Part shown: piece by piece, positions 15,001-24,139 of the stretch
How the letters are laid out: each line of letters begins with the position of its first letter
Position numbering within the stretch: position 1 is the stretch's first letter
Origin: Candidatus Mediterraneibacter quadrami
GTDB lineage: Bacteria > Bacillota > Clostridia > Lachnospirales > Lachnospiraceae
DNA length: 46,522 bases
Direction: 5' to 3'
Assembly: GCA_019120575.1 (NCBI GenBank)
Contig: DWUU01000033.1
Location: forward strand, 1-46,522
Made by a program: the position numbers and the translations under genes
Notes under the pieces: generated by a model
Told to the model about the DNA's origin: nothing
The model's input: the letters and a program-made list of their open reading frames with translations, nothing else
The model's database searches: none

Positions 15001-17958
15001 TTAGCTCAGTGTCTTTACTTCCATGAACATATCTCTGTTCTCTTCGATCTTGTCTTCGCTTCCGATGACGCACAGGGACTGTTCCGCCAGGACCGCCCGC
15101 AGCACGTCCGCCAGGGCGCGGATATCCGCCTGGTCCGCGTCCAGGATCTGGTTCCGTTCGGTGCGGATCATTTCTTCGGATACATGGTTCATGTACAGGT
15201 TCATGGACCGGCTGCCTTTTGCCGCCGGGTTCATCGGGCGGTCGATGTTGCTGATCGTGCCGATGACGAATTTATTCATGTCGCGGTCGCTCACGCTGAA
15301 GTTCTCAAGATAATCAACCACGCCCTCGTACACATCCATGGTCTTCTTCAGGTTCGGGTCGCGATAGGAAATGAGGTACCCTTCGCCGATCCGGTTGAAG
15401 TTGCTCATGCAGCCGTAAGCCCCGCCTTTGACGCGGATGTTCTGCCACAGGTAATCGTAGCTTAAGATCACTTTCAGGATCTGAAGAGCGCCGGTATACG
15501 CCGCGCCGCCGTCGATGAAGTTGCCGGTCCGCGCCACGTACTGTACTTTTGAAGACGTCTTGAACCCTTCGTTCCGTTTCCTGCAATGGAGGATGCACGG
15601 CCCCGAAACGCCGTCATCGCTGCCGTCTGCCGGCTCTGTTACGGAAGATGCGTCATTCAGATGTCCGCCCACGGCGTCAAAGGCTTTTTCCATGGGCTCC
15701 AGCCCGTCTTCCGCGGACGTGTAGCTGACCATCATGTTGTCCGCGCGGAAGAGTTTTGCCGCGATCGCTTTCAGGTTGCGGATCAGATCCGCTTTATGCG
15801 CTTCGAAATGTTCCTCGATCTCTTTAACGACTTCGTAATATCCGATGCCGTCCGTATCGTCCTTGAACTTGGCGATCGGCGAAGTATAGGACAGGGAGCG
15901 GAGCGCCGCCGTCGTATGACCGGAAGAGAGGAAGGACATCTGGAGACGGGATTTCAGCATGGCCAGGATCTCTTTCAGCCGCTTCTCATCATCCAGCTTC
16001 GATTCCATCAGGATCTCCCGCATCATGGCGAAGAGCACATCCATCTCCGGGTACAGGGCTTTTCCTTTCATTTCAAATGTGGCGCGGAACGCCTTTTCTT
16101 TTACTTTCATCACATCCGTGTACAGCTCCAGCGAGGTGCCGATGCCGCCGGTGTGCACGTTGATCTCGTTAAAAAGTTCTCCGTATTCATAGTTCGTGGT
16201 GTCGATGATCCCCAGCACGCTCTGCAGGATCCCCACATACGGAAGCTTCTCTTCCCGGATGCCGGACAGATCAAACATAAGGGTCACATACCCGATGCCG
16301 TTGGTCTCCACATTGTGGTGGACCATCTTTATGCCGTTCACTTCCCGCTCGTCGTTATAGACCGGAGCGATCTCCCGGGAAATGTCGGAGCGCTTCAGCA
16401 CCGGGATCTTCGCCAGGTCCTCCGGCGCGGACTCCTCTTCCTGGTAGGCTTCCAGTTCTTTTGTATCCCGGACGAGCTTCTCCAGTTCTTCTGCGGAGAG
16501 GCTTTCCTTATATGTCTGCAGTTTCTCCGCCAGTTCCCGGTCCATCCGTGCGGTGCGTCCCTGCTCCGGACGAATGATCACGATGGCGCCGTGGGTATTA
16601 TTAAGCAGCCAGGTCCGGATCAGATCCTCAAAATATCCTGTCTCTACCTGGCTCTTCAGAAATTCAAATGTCGGAATGGCCTGCATGTGGATGAACGGTT
16701 TCTCTTCATCATAAAGCCAGCTGTCGAAAAGCTGCAGCCCGTACATCAGGCCCCGCGGATAGCTGCCAAAATCCGCCTCGCGGAAACGGAATTCGTAGTA
16801 ATTGATGCCGGCACGGAGCGATTTTTTATCAATGCCGCTCTCCGCCAGATTCCGGAGGGTATCTTCCACCACCCGGATAAACGCTTCCTTCTGTTCCATA
16901 TTGGCGCTCTTGGCGATCACCGAGAAGATCGGCTGGTACACGCCGTTATCATAGGAGCCCATGATATCCTTGCCGATGCCGGCGTCCAGCAGCGCTTTCT
17001 TAAGCGGCGCGCCCGGAGCGGACAAAAGGGCATAGTCCAGGATCTGAAAAGCCAGATACAGCTTCTCATCCAGCGAAGTGCCGATCACCTTATTGTAGGA
17101 AAGGTAGGTATTATCTGATAAACTTTCATCGCTTGCTATGGAATACTCCTGCACGATCTCCTTCATTTCCCTGAAGGGTTGCTGATAATGGATCTCAGAG
17201 TCCACTTCGATCCGGTCAAAATCAGAGAGATATTTCTCATCCAGCCACTGAAGCTTCTCTTCCATATCCATATCGCCGTACAGGTAAATATAGCTGTTGG
17301 ACGGATGATAATATTTCCGGTGGAAATCAAGGAACTGCTCATAGGTCAGCTCCGGGATCACATCCGGATCGCCGCCGGACTCATTGGCGTAGGACGTATC
17401 CGGGAAAAGGGAATTCAGGATCACCCGGTCCAGCACGCCTTCCGGTGAGGAGAAGGCGCCCTTCATCTCGTTGTACACCACCCCCGACAGGGTCAGATCC
17501 CCGTCCGGATCCTCCAGATGACAGCTCCAGCCCTCCTGCCGGAATGTCTTGTCGCTTTCATAAATATTCGGATAGAACACCGCGTCCATATACACGTGCA
17601 TCAGGTTCTGAAAATCCGCGTCATTGCAGCTGGCCACCGGGTAAACCGTCTTATCCGGATAGGTCATTGCATTTAAAAATGTATTCAGAGATCCTTTCAC
17701 CAGCTCCACAAATGGATCCTTCACCGGAAAGTCCCGGGAACCGCACAGGACCGAATGCTCCATAATGTGGGGCACGCCGGTGCTGTCTGAGGGCGGCGTG
17801 CGGAACCCGATGGCAAACACTTTGTTCTCATCGTCATTTTCCATCAGGAGCACCCGCGCTCCGCTTTTTTTATGCCTCAGAAGTACGCCCTTTGATCTGA
17901 GATCCGAGAGATCTTCCTCTCTGACGACTTCATAGGCGGTCAGGTCATATATGCTCAT
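15001..17958 (-). CDS. M16C insulinase-type metallopeptidase (presequence-protease-like)
   Basis: A 985-residue cytosolic zinc peptidase of the large clamshell type that degrades oligopeptides. The inverted zinc motif HxxEH is HIMEH at residues 64-68, followed by VLCGSRDFPVKDPFVELVKG and FLNAMTYPDKTVYPVAS, the M16C signature. The length matches the four-domain family. A strong AAAGGAG ribosome binding site precedes the ATG. It lies upstream of era on the same strand, separated by 70 bp that contain the REP palindrome. Its physiological substrates are unknown. Confidence 0.94.
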   Translation of the reverse strand: MSIYDLTAYEVVREEDLSDLRSKGVLLRHKKSGARVLLMENDDENKVFAIGFRTPPSDSTGVPHIMEHSVLCGSRDFPVKDPFVELVKGSLNTFLNAMTYPDKTVYPVASCNDADFQNLMHVYMDAVFYPNIYESDKTFRQEGWSCHLEDPDGDLTLSGVVYNEMKGAFSSPEGVLDRVILNSLFPDTSYANESGGDPDVIPELTYEQFLDFHRKYYHPSNSYIYLYGDMDMEEKLQWLDEKYLSDFDRIEVDSEIHYQQPFREMKEIVQEYSIASDESLSDNTYLSYNKVIGTSLDEKLYLAFQILDYALLSAPGAPLKKALLDAGIGKDIMGSYDNGVYQPIFSVIAKSANMEQKEAFIRVVEDTLRNLAESGIDKKSLRAGINYYEFRFREADFGSYPRGLMYGLQLFDSWLYDEEKPFIHMQAIPTFEFLKSQVETGYFEDLIRTWLLNNTHGAIVIIRPEQGRTARMDRELAEKLQTYKESLSAEELEKLVRDTKELEAYQEEESAPEDLAKIPVLKRSDISREIAPVYNDEREVNGIKMVHHNVETNGIGYVTLMFDLSGIREEKLPYVGILQSVLGIIDTTNYEYGELFNEINVHTGGIGTSLELYTDVMKVKEKAFRATFEMKGKALYPEMDVLFAMMREILMESKLDDEKRLKEILAMLKSRLQMSFLSSGHTTAALRSLSYTSPIAKFKDDTDGIGYYEVVKEIEEHFEAHKADLIRNLKAIAAKLFRADNMMVSYTSAEDGLEPMEKAFDAVGGHLNDASSVTEPADGSDDGVSGPCILHCRKRNEGFKTSSKVQYVARTGNFIDGGAAYTGALQILKVILSYDYLWQNIRVKGGAYGCMSNFNRIGEGYLISYRDPNLKKTMDVYEGVVDYLENFSVSDRDMNKFVIGTISNIDRPMNPAAKGSRSMNLYMNHVSEEMIRTERNQILDADQADIRALADVLRAVLAEQSLCVIGSEDKIEENRDMFMEVKTLS

Positions 17959-18017
17959 ATTTCAATCTCCTTTTTTTGCGTTAGTCATTCTTACAGTATA
18001 GCACCATCTTCCGGCGT

Positions 18018-19562
18018 TTAAAAGACAAGCATCCGCTCTTTTATCATTTCCTCTTTTTCCCTGCCGGAATAAGGGATGCCCTGCGCCGCGTCCGCCGACG
18101 AAGCCAGCAGATGCATGGTGCCCCGGCTGATCCCGGTCGCCCTGGCCGCCGGATTGGATGAAAACTCCACGTACTGGATGTTCCTGAATGGCACGCACAG
18201 ATACTGCCGTCCGAAATAACCGCCGGCTGTTTTCAGGATCCGCCTGTCCGCGCCTGTTCCGGACGTCCGGTATCTGAGGAGCATGCACAGAAGGGTAAGG
18301 ACAGGGACAGCCGCCGCACCGGACCATACAAACCGGATATATTTCTCCGGAACTACAAAGACCGCTGCCGCCGCTGCCGCGAATGTACAGGCCGCGAAGA
18401 TCCCGAATGGGATGCTCCAGGCCGCCCAGACAGACGCCGGCATCCGCTCTGTCCGGATGTCCGGTGTGTCCGCATACTCCGGGAGCAGGAGACGGAGCTG
18501 ACGCCTCAGTTCATTCTCCGTACAATATAAGATCAGGAAAGAATTCTTCTCCTCCTGGTCGTCCCCCATCCCCACATTGATGATCTCCGCCATGTAGCGC
18601 CGGCCGATCCGCGCCACCATGGACTGACGGATCTTCAGCGCCTGGATCTTGTCCACCGGAATGGTGTATTCCACCTTTTTAAAGAACCCGTATTGAATGT
18701 GGATCTTATCCGCCCTGCGCTTTGCGCGGAAATCATAGTAACGGACGAAATCTTTCACCGTATCCCACAGAGAGGACAGGGCGATCAGCGCCGCGACCGC
18801 GATCCCGGCCGCTCCGCCCGCCGCCGTCCCGAGAAGGTCCGCATTGCGCACCGTTTCGACCATGCTGAACACGGTTCCCGCGAGCGCAAGGATGAAAATC
18901 ACGACTGAGACCGCGCTGATCGAAAAAATACCGTGCCGGAGCACGTCCCCGAGGTCCGCGCGCACGTCAAATTCTTCGCCGTCTTCCACGGGACACACCG
19001 CCCCCCTCTGGTCTTCCGCGCATTCCTGCCCTTTGCCGGCTTCATTCTCCGGCTTCCACAGACCGGACAGGCCTCCCGCCGCCTCGATCCGCCGCGCCAA
19101 TTCCTGACGGAACCAGAGCGCATCCGCCTTCTTCAGCACGATCTTCACGTCCGTGCTGTCCGCTGTGGACCGGCTGTTCGTATCCAGTTTCACCTTGCAT
19201 GTCCCGAACAGCATTTCGATCAGGTTCTGCTCCAGATTGATATTGGAAATATTGCGGATGCCGATCGTATTCTTCTGCTTATTGACGCTTCCCTTCTCGA
19301 TCACCACCGCATTGTCTTCGATCGATATGTACGTCTTCCGCCACACCAGCACCTGGGCGATGACCGCCGCTGCCAGAAGAAAGATCACGCCGGGTACGAT
19401 CAGCGCGCCTTTTTCCGTCAGGAACGAAAGGTCCGCTTTCAGGATCTCGTCCAGATGCTCCAGAAGCTGTGTAACGACGAGCACCGCGATGGCTGCCAGC
19501 GCGCCTGCGGTCTGCTCCAGAACGACCGATATATGATTGCGGAATTTCCTGTTCTCATTCAT
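18018..19562 (-). CDS. Membrane protein with bacterial PH (bPH2) domains, YdbT-like
   Basis: A 514-residue protein with several membrane segments (near residues 15-35, 50-75, 200-260 and 360-410) and repeated bPH2-type domains: TYISIEDNAVVIEKGSVNKQ with IRNISNINLEQNLIEMLFG, and later IQYGFFKKVEYTIPVDKIQA and FRNIQYVEFSS. This matches the B. subtilis YdbT layout. The start (MNENRKFRNH) overlaps the stop of the upstream YdbS-like gene by eight bases, so the two are coupled. YdbS/YdbT pairs have been tied to resistance to other bacteria's antimicrobial peptides in Bacillus; a similar envelope role here is inference. Confidence 0.85.
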   Translation of the reverse strand: MNENRKFRNHISVVLEQTAGALAAIAVLVVTQLLEHLDEILKADLSFLTEKGALIVPGVIFLLAAAVIAQVLVWRKTYISIEDNAVVIEKGSVNKQKNTIGIRNISNINLEQNLIEMLFGTCKVKLDTNSRSTADSTDVKIVLKKADALWFRQELARRIEAAGGLSGLWKPENEAGKGQECAEDQRGAVCPVEDGEEFDVRADLGDVLRHGIFSISAVSVVIFILALAGTVFSMVETVRNADLLGTAAGGAAGIAVAALIALSSLWDTVKDFVRYYDFRAKRRADKIHIQYGFFKKVEYTIPVDKIQALKIRQSMVARIGRRYMAEIINVGMGDDQEEKNSFLILYCTENELRRQLRLLLPEYADTPDIRTERMPASVWAAWSIPFGIFAACTFAAAAAAVFVVPEKYIRFVWSGAAAVPVLTLLCMLLRYRTSGTGADRRILKTAGGYFGRQYLCVPFRNIQYVEFSSNPAARATGISRGTMHLLASSADAAQGIPYSGREKEEMIKERMLVF

Positions 19563-20103
19563 AGGCTTTCCCGTCTTCCTGTATATTTTCTCTCTGTTTA
19601 TCAGCGGACCGCTGCTCCAGCACGATCTCATTGATCCGCTTTCTCAGGCTGTCCGCGATCTGCTCCGCCCGCTCTTCCTCCAGGAAGGACAGCGTCACAT
19701 CCCCGCCGCCTGTGGTCACAATCACCTTTGCCACATGAAACGCCTGGTCGATGGGGCCTTTCTTAGTCTGCAGCTTATGGATCCGCTCGATGGGCACGAT
19801 CTGCCGTTTCACAAACAGATATCCTTCTATGACGTCGATGCATTCTTCATTGATACTGTACCGGTACCGGTGATACCGGAAATACGGGCTGACCGTCATA
19901 TCCGCCAGCGTCAGCAGCACCAGGGCCAGCGAGATCCATTTCCCGACGGCTATATCCTTCGGGAACAGCCAGAAATAATTGACCGCTCCGATAACGGCCA
20001 GAACGATCAGTCCTGCCACCAGATCGGCGGTATACATGCAGCGCAGCGCCCGCACCGGAAGTTTCCTGTATTCTTTCGTACTTTGTATGATCTTTTCGTC
20101 CAT
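19555..20103 (-). CDS. Membrane protein with one bPH2 domain, YdbS-like
   Basis: A 182-residue protein with two membrane segments (MYTADLVAGLIVLAVIGAVN and ISLALVLLTLADMTV) followed by a bPH2 domain (YRYSINEECIDVIEGYLFVK, then IVPIERIHKLQTKKGPIDQA). This is the normal small partner of a YdbT-type protein. I use the ATG at 20103 because GGGAGAG lies just upstream. Upstream, GATTGTA and TACAATC form an inverted repeat (20116-20141) over the likely promoter. It follows the enolase-like gene by 46 bp on the same strand. Confidence 0.87.
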   Translation of the reverse strand: MDEKIIQSTKEYRKLPVRALRCMYTADLVAGLIVLAVIGAVNYFWLFPKDIAVGKWISLALVLLTLADMTVSPYFRYHRYRYSINEECIDVIEGYLFVKRQIVPIERIHKLQTKKGPIDQAFHVAKVIVTTGGGDVTLSFLEEERAEQIADSLRKRINEIVLEQRSADKQRENIQEDGKAYE

Positions 20104-20149
20104 AGCGCTCTCCCTGATTGTATTATCTGTATAGTACAATCATAAAGAA

Positions 20150-20827
20150 TCATTTTTCTTCTGTCAACTGCATTTCCAGCTTTTCACGGATCCTGAGAAG
20201 CCGGTTGTACTTTTCCACATACTCCATATGACGCGCCGGTCCGGCATCAATCCGGTCCGCCCCGTACGCGACCGCCAGATCCGTCAGCAGCGTATCCGCT
20301 GTCTCCCCCTCGGAGCAGCAGAAGATCACAGGGATTCTCTCCGCCTGCGCCTTCCGGATCTGTCCGGACAGTTCGCCAAGCGTCGCCGTCTGCCCGACCC
20401 TGACATGAAACCCCGGATCCGGATTCTCTTCTGTCAGGCGGATCTCCGGCACCGGCAGACGGGTGGCACGCACGCCGCCCAGATACCTGTACAGCGGAAG
20501 TTTCAGAGCCGCCGCTGCCGCGGAGGCCGCAGCGGCGGACACACAGAACAGAGTCTCGCTTCTTCGTTCAAACTGAGACAGGATCCCGTCGATCCGCTCC
20601 TGATCAAATATATTCTCCCCGGTCAGCTCCCCGGCGATCACGGTGTTGATATATTCCGCTTCCGCCCGCACCGCCGGATCCTCTCTCCCGTTCCCCGGCA
20701 CAGATACACGGCCGACCACATCCTCCCCGGCCAGCACATCCGTCTCAAGGGCGGACTGCCCGCAGCAGTTAAGGATCACTCTGGAAAAGATATCTCTTAT
20801 CGGTAAAACTGCATTTAACCGCTCCAT
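20150..20827 (-). CDS. Shortened enolase-like protein lacking the catalytic barrel
   Basis: A 225-residue protein clearly derived from enolase. Residues 8-130 follow the enolase N-terminal domain (LPIRDIFSRVIL, VGRVSVPG, ALKLPLYRYLGG, RLPVPEI). Residues 140-220 follow its last barrel strands (VGQTATLGELSGQIRKAQ, GETADTLLTDLAVAYGADRI, EKYNRLLRIREKL). The roughly 180 residues between them in a 430-residue enolase, which hold the Mg ligands and catalytic Glu and Lys, are missing. The active-site loop SGASTG is PGNGRED here, and SHRSGET is FCCSEGET. The frame is open and diverged, so this is an old, retained paralogue rather than a fresh break. The start at 20827 has an AGGAGG site. It cannot be a normal enolase; a structural or regulatory role is possible. 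Confidence 0.85.
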   Translation of the reverse strand: MERLNAVLPIRDIFSRVILNCCGQSALETDVLAGEDVVGRVSVPGNGREDPAVRAEAEYINTVIAGELTGENIFDQERIDGILSQFERRSETLFCVSAAAASAAAAALKLPLYRYLGGVRATRLPVPEIRLTEENPDPGFHVRVGQTATLGELSGQIRKAQAERIPVIFCCSEGETADTLLTDLAVAYGADRIDAGPARHMEYVEKYNRLLRIREKLEMQLTEEK

Positions 20828-20881
20828 TTTTCCCATCCTCCTTCCATATCCTAGTATTTCCCGCGGCACCTTCTTAATGCG

Positions 20882-20910
20882 TTGACTTTTCATATTCCAG
20901 AGATTACAAT
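20882..20910 (+). promoter_or_regulatory. Promoter of the yitT-like gene
   Basis: TTGACT (20882-20887), 17-base spacer, TACAAT (20905-20910). The predicted leader is about 60 bases. Confidence 0.7.
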
Positions 20911-20975
20911 TCGGGTAGATGTACCTGTATGAAATACCGGATCAGATTCAGAACACACTCAGGAGGAACCGGCAT

Positions 20976-21818
20976 ATGAAAGAAAAAGCCAAGTATTTTT
21001 CCATGCTGACGCTCAGCACGCTGCTCATCGCTTTCGGAACGTATTTCTTCAAATTCACCAACAATTTCACCTTCGGCGGCATCACCGGCCTGGCCGTGCT
21101 GGTCGCAAAGACCGGGCTTATTTCCGCCAGTGATTTCAACCTGGTCATGAGCATGATCCTGCTGCTGATCGGCCTCATCGTCCTTGGAAAGAAGTTCGCC
21201 GCAAAAACAGCCTACTGCAGCATCCTTCTCTCCGTGGCGCTGTCCGCCATGGAGCGCATCTGGCCCATGGACCGTCCGCTCACCGGACAGCCGATGCTGG
21301 AACTGTGCTTTGCCATCGCGCTTCCGGCGCTCGGCTCGGCAATCCTGTTTAATATCGGGGCGTCCAGCGGCGGCACGGATATCATTGCCATGATCCTGAA
21401 GAAATATTCCAGTTTCGACATCGGCCGGGCGCTCCTCATCTCGGACGCGCTGATCACGGCCGCCGGCTTCTTCATCTTCGATGTGGAGACCGGGCTTTAT
21501 TCGGTCCTCGGCCTGGCGATCCGTTCATTTATGATCGACAACTTCATAGAGAGCTTTAACCTGTCGAAATATTTCAATGTCGTCTGCGACCATCCGGAAC
21601 CGATCTGCGACTTCATCGTGCACACACTTTCCAGGAGCGCCAGCGTCTGTCACGCCAAAGGCGCCTATTCCGGTAAAGATAAATACATCATCTTCACCGC
21701 CCTGAACCGTGTGCAGGCTGTCCGGCTCCGGAACTTTATCCGGCAGAATGATCCACAGGCATTCATCCTCATCTCCAACACAAGCGAGATCATCGGAAAA
21801 GGATTCCACAGCGTATAA
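20976..21818 (+). CDS. YitT-family membrane protein (DUF161 + DUF2179)
   Basis: A 280-residue protein with five to six membrane segments holding the paired YitT repeats (TFGGITGLAVLVAKTGLIS and NIGASSGGTDIIAMILKKYS) and a cytosolic C-terminal DUF2179 domain (GAYSGKDKYIIFTALNRVQA, then QAFILISNTSEIIGKGF). The family is common in Firmicutes and its transport role is unproven. A perfect AGGAGG at 20961-20966 fixes the start; an ATG 19 codons upstream has no such site. Its stop lies within a stem-loop (21817-21866) that precedes topB on the same strand. Confidence 0.9.
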   Translation: MKEKAKYFSMLTLSTLLIAFGTYFFKFTNNFTFGGITGLAVLVAKTGLISASDFNLVMSMILLLIGLIVLGKKFAAKTAYCSILLSVALSAMERIWPMDRPLTGQPMLELCFAIALPALGSAILFNIGASSGGTDIIAMILKKYSSFDIGRALLISDALITAAGFFIFDVETGLYSVLGLAIRSFMIDNFIESFNLSKYFNVVCDHPEPICDFIVHTLSRSASVCHAKGAYSGKDKYIIFTALNRVQAVRLRNFIRQNDPQAFILISNTSEIIGKGFHSV

Positions 21819-21866
21819 GATGCCAGGGCCAAAAGGCCGGAGCACGGAACAATCCGACGGCATCTT
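21817..21866 (+). other. Stem-loop between yitT-like gene and topB
   Basis: AAGATGCC (21817-21824) pairs exactly with GGCATCTT (21859-21866), enclosing a smaller GGCC-AAAA-GGCC hairpin. There is no strong U-run directly after it, so it may be a processing or attenuation structure rather than a terminator. Confidence 0.4.
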
Positions 21867-21898
21867 AATCCAACCAGACAAGAAACGGAGAAATTTAC

Positions 21899-24118
21899 AT
21901 GAAACATCTTGTTATTGCTGAAAAGCCTTCCGTCGGCCGCGACATCGCCCGGGTGCTCGGCTGCGGAAAGAAGAACAATTCCTATATGGAAGGGGAAAAT
22001 TATATCGTTACCTGGGCGCTGGGCCATCTGGTCACCCTGGCCGACCCGGAGGAATACGGCAGCCAGTATAAGACCTGGAGCATGGACACCCTGCCCATGC
22101 TTCCCGATCCCTGGAAGCTGGTCGTCATCGGCCAGACCGCCCGGCAGTACCACGCCGTGAAAGAACAGATCTTCCGCAGGGATGTAGCGGATATCATCAT
22201 CGCCACCGACGCAGGGCGGGAAGGCGAGCTGGTCGCCCGGTGGATCCTTGAGAAAGCCGGAAATAAAAAGCCGGTAAAACGTCTCTGGATCTCATCTGTG
22301 ACCGACAAAGCCATCCGGGAAGGCTTCACACGCCTGAATCCGGGAAAGGATTATGAAAATCTGTACCATGCCGCCGTTGCGCGGGCGGAGTCCGACTGGG
22401 TCGTAGGCATCAACGCCACCCGGGCGCTCACATGCAGATATAACGCCCAGCTCTCCTGCGGACGTGTACAGACGCCCACCCTTGCGATGATTGCCGCACG
22501 GGAAGAAGAAATCAAAAAATTTGTTCCGAAACCATATTATGGACTAAAGCTTTCCTGTAGCGGGATCACATTCATCTGGAATGATGCGAAATCCGGCTCA
22601 AACCGTACCTTCGACAGGGACCGGATCGAGGCTGTCCGAAAAGCGGCGCGCGGAAAAAACCTGCATATCACGGAGATCCGGAGGAAAGCGAAAAAAACGT
22701 TCGCGCCTGCGCTTTACGACCTGACCGCGCTTCAGCGGGAAGCGAACCAGCGGTACGGATATTCTGCCAAAGAGACCCTGAACATCATGCAGCGCCTGTA
22801 CGAAAATCACAAGGTTCTGACCTACCCGCGCACGGATTCCCGGTATCTTACGTCCGACATCGTGCCCACCCTGAAAGAACGGCTCCGGGCATGTGCCGTC
22901 GGTCCTTACCGGAAGGCCGCGTCGCGGCTTGCCATGGGGGAGATCAGGGCAGATAAATCTTTCGTCAATAACGCAAAAGTATCTGACCATCACGCCATTA
23001 TCCCGACGGAGCAGTTCGTCCAGCCGGAACATTTCTCAAATGAAGAGCGGAAGATCTATGATCTGGTCGTCCGCCGTTTCCTCGCGGTCCTGTCCCCGGC
23101 ATGCGAATATGAAGAGACTTCCCTGACCGGGACCATCGGCGGTGAAATATTCCGCGCAAAAGGGAACGTCATCCTGAAGGCCGGATGGCGGGAAATCTAT
23201 GACTCCGACTGGCAGGATCCGGAAGCGGATGAAGACGAAGAAAGCTTTGACAATGACGCGGCGGAAAGCCTGCTTCCCGGAAGCGCAGCTATTACATTTA
23301 AAGAGGGCGCAGATCTGACAATAGACGCCATCCGCACCACTGAGGGCCGGACCCGTCCGCCCGCGCATTTTACCGAAGGCACTCTGATCGCAGCCATGGA
23401 AAACCCGGTGCGCTATATGCAGCATCAGGACCGCACCCTGGCCCGCACACTTGGCGAGACCGGCGGCCTCGGGACCGTGGCTACCCGGGCCGACATTATC
23501 GAGAAACTTTTTGCCGGCTTCCTCATGGAGAAAAAAGGAAATGAGATCCACATCACCTCCAGGGGAAGGCAGCTTCTGTCCCTGGTGCCCGCCGACCTGA
23601 AAAGCCCCGAACTCACCGCCCAGTGGGAACTGCGGCTGAAAGCCATCGCACAGGGAAAAGAGTCCGCCGGGAAATTCATGTCCGAGATCGAGGCTTATAC
23701 CCGGTCACTGATCAGCCAGATCAGAACTGCGGACGGAACCTTCCGCCACGACAATCTGACCCGGCACAAATGCCCCCGGTGTGGGAAGCTCATGCTGGAA
23801 GTAAACGGAAAACACGGGAAAATGCTCATCTGCCAGGACCGGGAATGCGGATACCGTGAAACCGTTTCCCGCCGCACCAACGCCCGCTGCCCGGTCTGCC
23901 ACAAAAAAATGGAACTGGTCGGCAAAGGCGAGGCCCAGCGGTTCGTCTGCTCCTGCGGACATAAAGAGAAACTGAGCGCTTTCCAGGAGCGGAAAAAGAA
24001 AGAAGGAAAAGGTGCCAATAAACGCGACGTGGCCGCCTACATGAAAAAACAGGCAAAAGAAGCGAATGCGCCGATCAACAACGCATTCGCGGAAGCCTTC
24101 AAGAATCTGAAATTATAA
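21899..24118 (+). CDS. topB: DNA topoisomerase III
   Basis: Type IA topoisomerase acting on replication and recombination intermediates. The 739-residue protein has the TOPRIM domain (MKHLVIAEKPSVGRDIARVL; TDAGREGELVARWIL), the catalytic Tyr in KVLTYPRTDSRYLT, and GRVQTPTLAMI. The C-terminus carries zinc-ribbon-like Cys pairs (HKCPRCGKLML, CQDREC, ARCPVCHKKMEL, FVCSCGHKE) and a basic tail. The length is normal for chromosomal TopB. An ACGGAG site precedes the start. It converges on the cell-wall hydrolase gene with only about 20 bp between them. No conjugation or plasmid genes are nearby, so a chromosomal copy is likely. Confidence 0.96.
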   Translation: MKHLVIAEKPSVGRDIARVLGCGKKNNSYMEGENYIVTWALGHLVTLADPEEYGSQYKTWSMDTLPMLPDPWKLVVIGQTARQYHAVKEQIFRRDVADIIIATDAGREGELVARWILEKAGNKKPVKRLWISSVTDKAIREGFTRLNPGKDYENLYHAAVARAESDWVVGINATRALTCRYNAQLSCGRVQTPTLAMIAAREEEIKKFVPKPYYGLKLSCSGITFIWNDAKSGSNRTFDRDRIEAVRKAARGKNLHITEIRRKAKKTFAPALYDLTALQREANQRYGYSAKETLNIMQRLYENHKVLTYPRTDSRYLTSDIVPTLKERLRACAVGPYRKAASRLAMGEIRADKSFVNNAKVSDHHAIIPTEQFVQPEHFSNEERKIYDLVVRRFLAVLSPACEYEETSLTGTIGGEIFRAKGNVILKAGWREIYDSDWQDPEADEDEESFDNDAAESLLPGSAAITFKEGADLTIDAIRTTEGRTRPPAHFTEGTLIAAMENPVRYMQHQDRTLARTLGETGGLGTVATRADIIEKLFAGFLMEKKGNEIHITSRGRQLLSLVPADLKSPELTAQWELRLKAIAQGKESAGKFMSEIEAYTRSLISQIRTADGTFRHDNLTRHKCPRCGKLMLEVNGKHGKMLICQDRECGYRETVSRRTNARCPVCHKKMELVGKGEAQRFVCSCGHKEKLSAFQERKKKEGKGANKRDVAAYMKKQAKEANAPINNAFAEAFKNLKL

Positions 24119-24139
24119 AAGCAGCTCACAGGCCGGCTT

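Noticed and set aside
15586-17118. 510-codon open frame on the plus strand
   Set aside because: It is fully antisense to the M16 peptidase gene, has no ribosome binding site, and its composition (many Arg, His, Phe) is that of a mirrored high-GC gene.
20150-20827. A functional enolase gene
   Set aside because: All Mg ligands and catalytic residues of the barrel are missing; only the two ends of the enolase sequence remain.
21899-24118. topB as a sign of an integrative conjugative element
   Set aside because: No relaxase, type IV secretion, integrase or partition genes nearby; the length and context fit chromosomal TopB.
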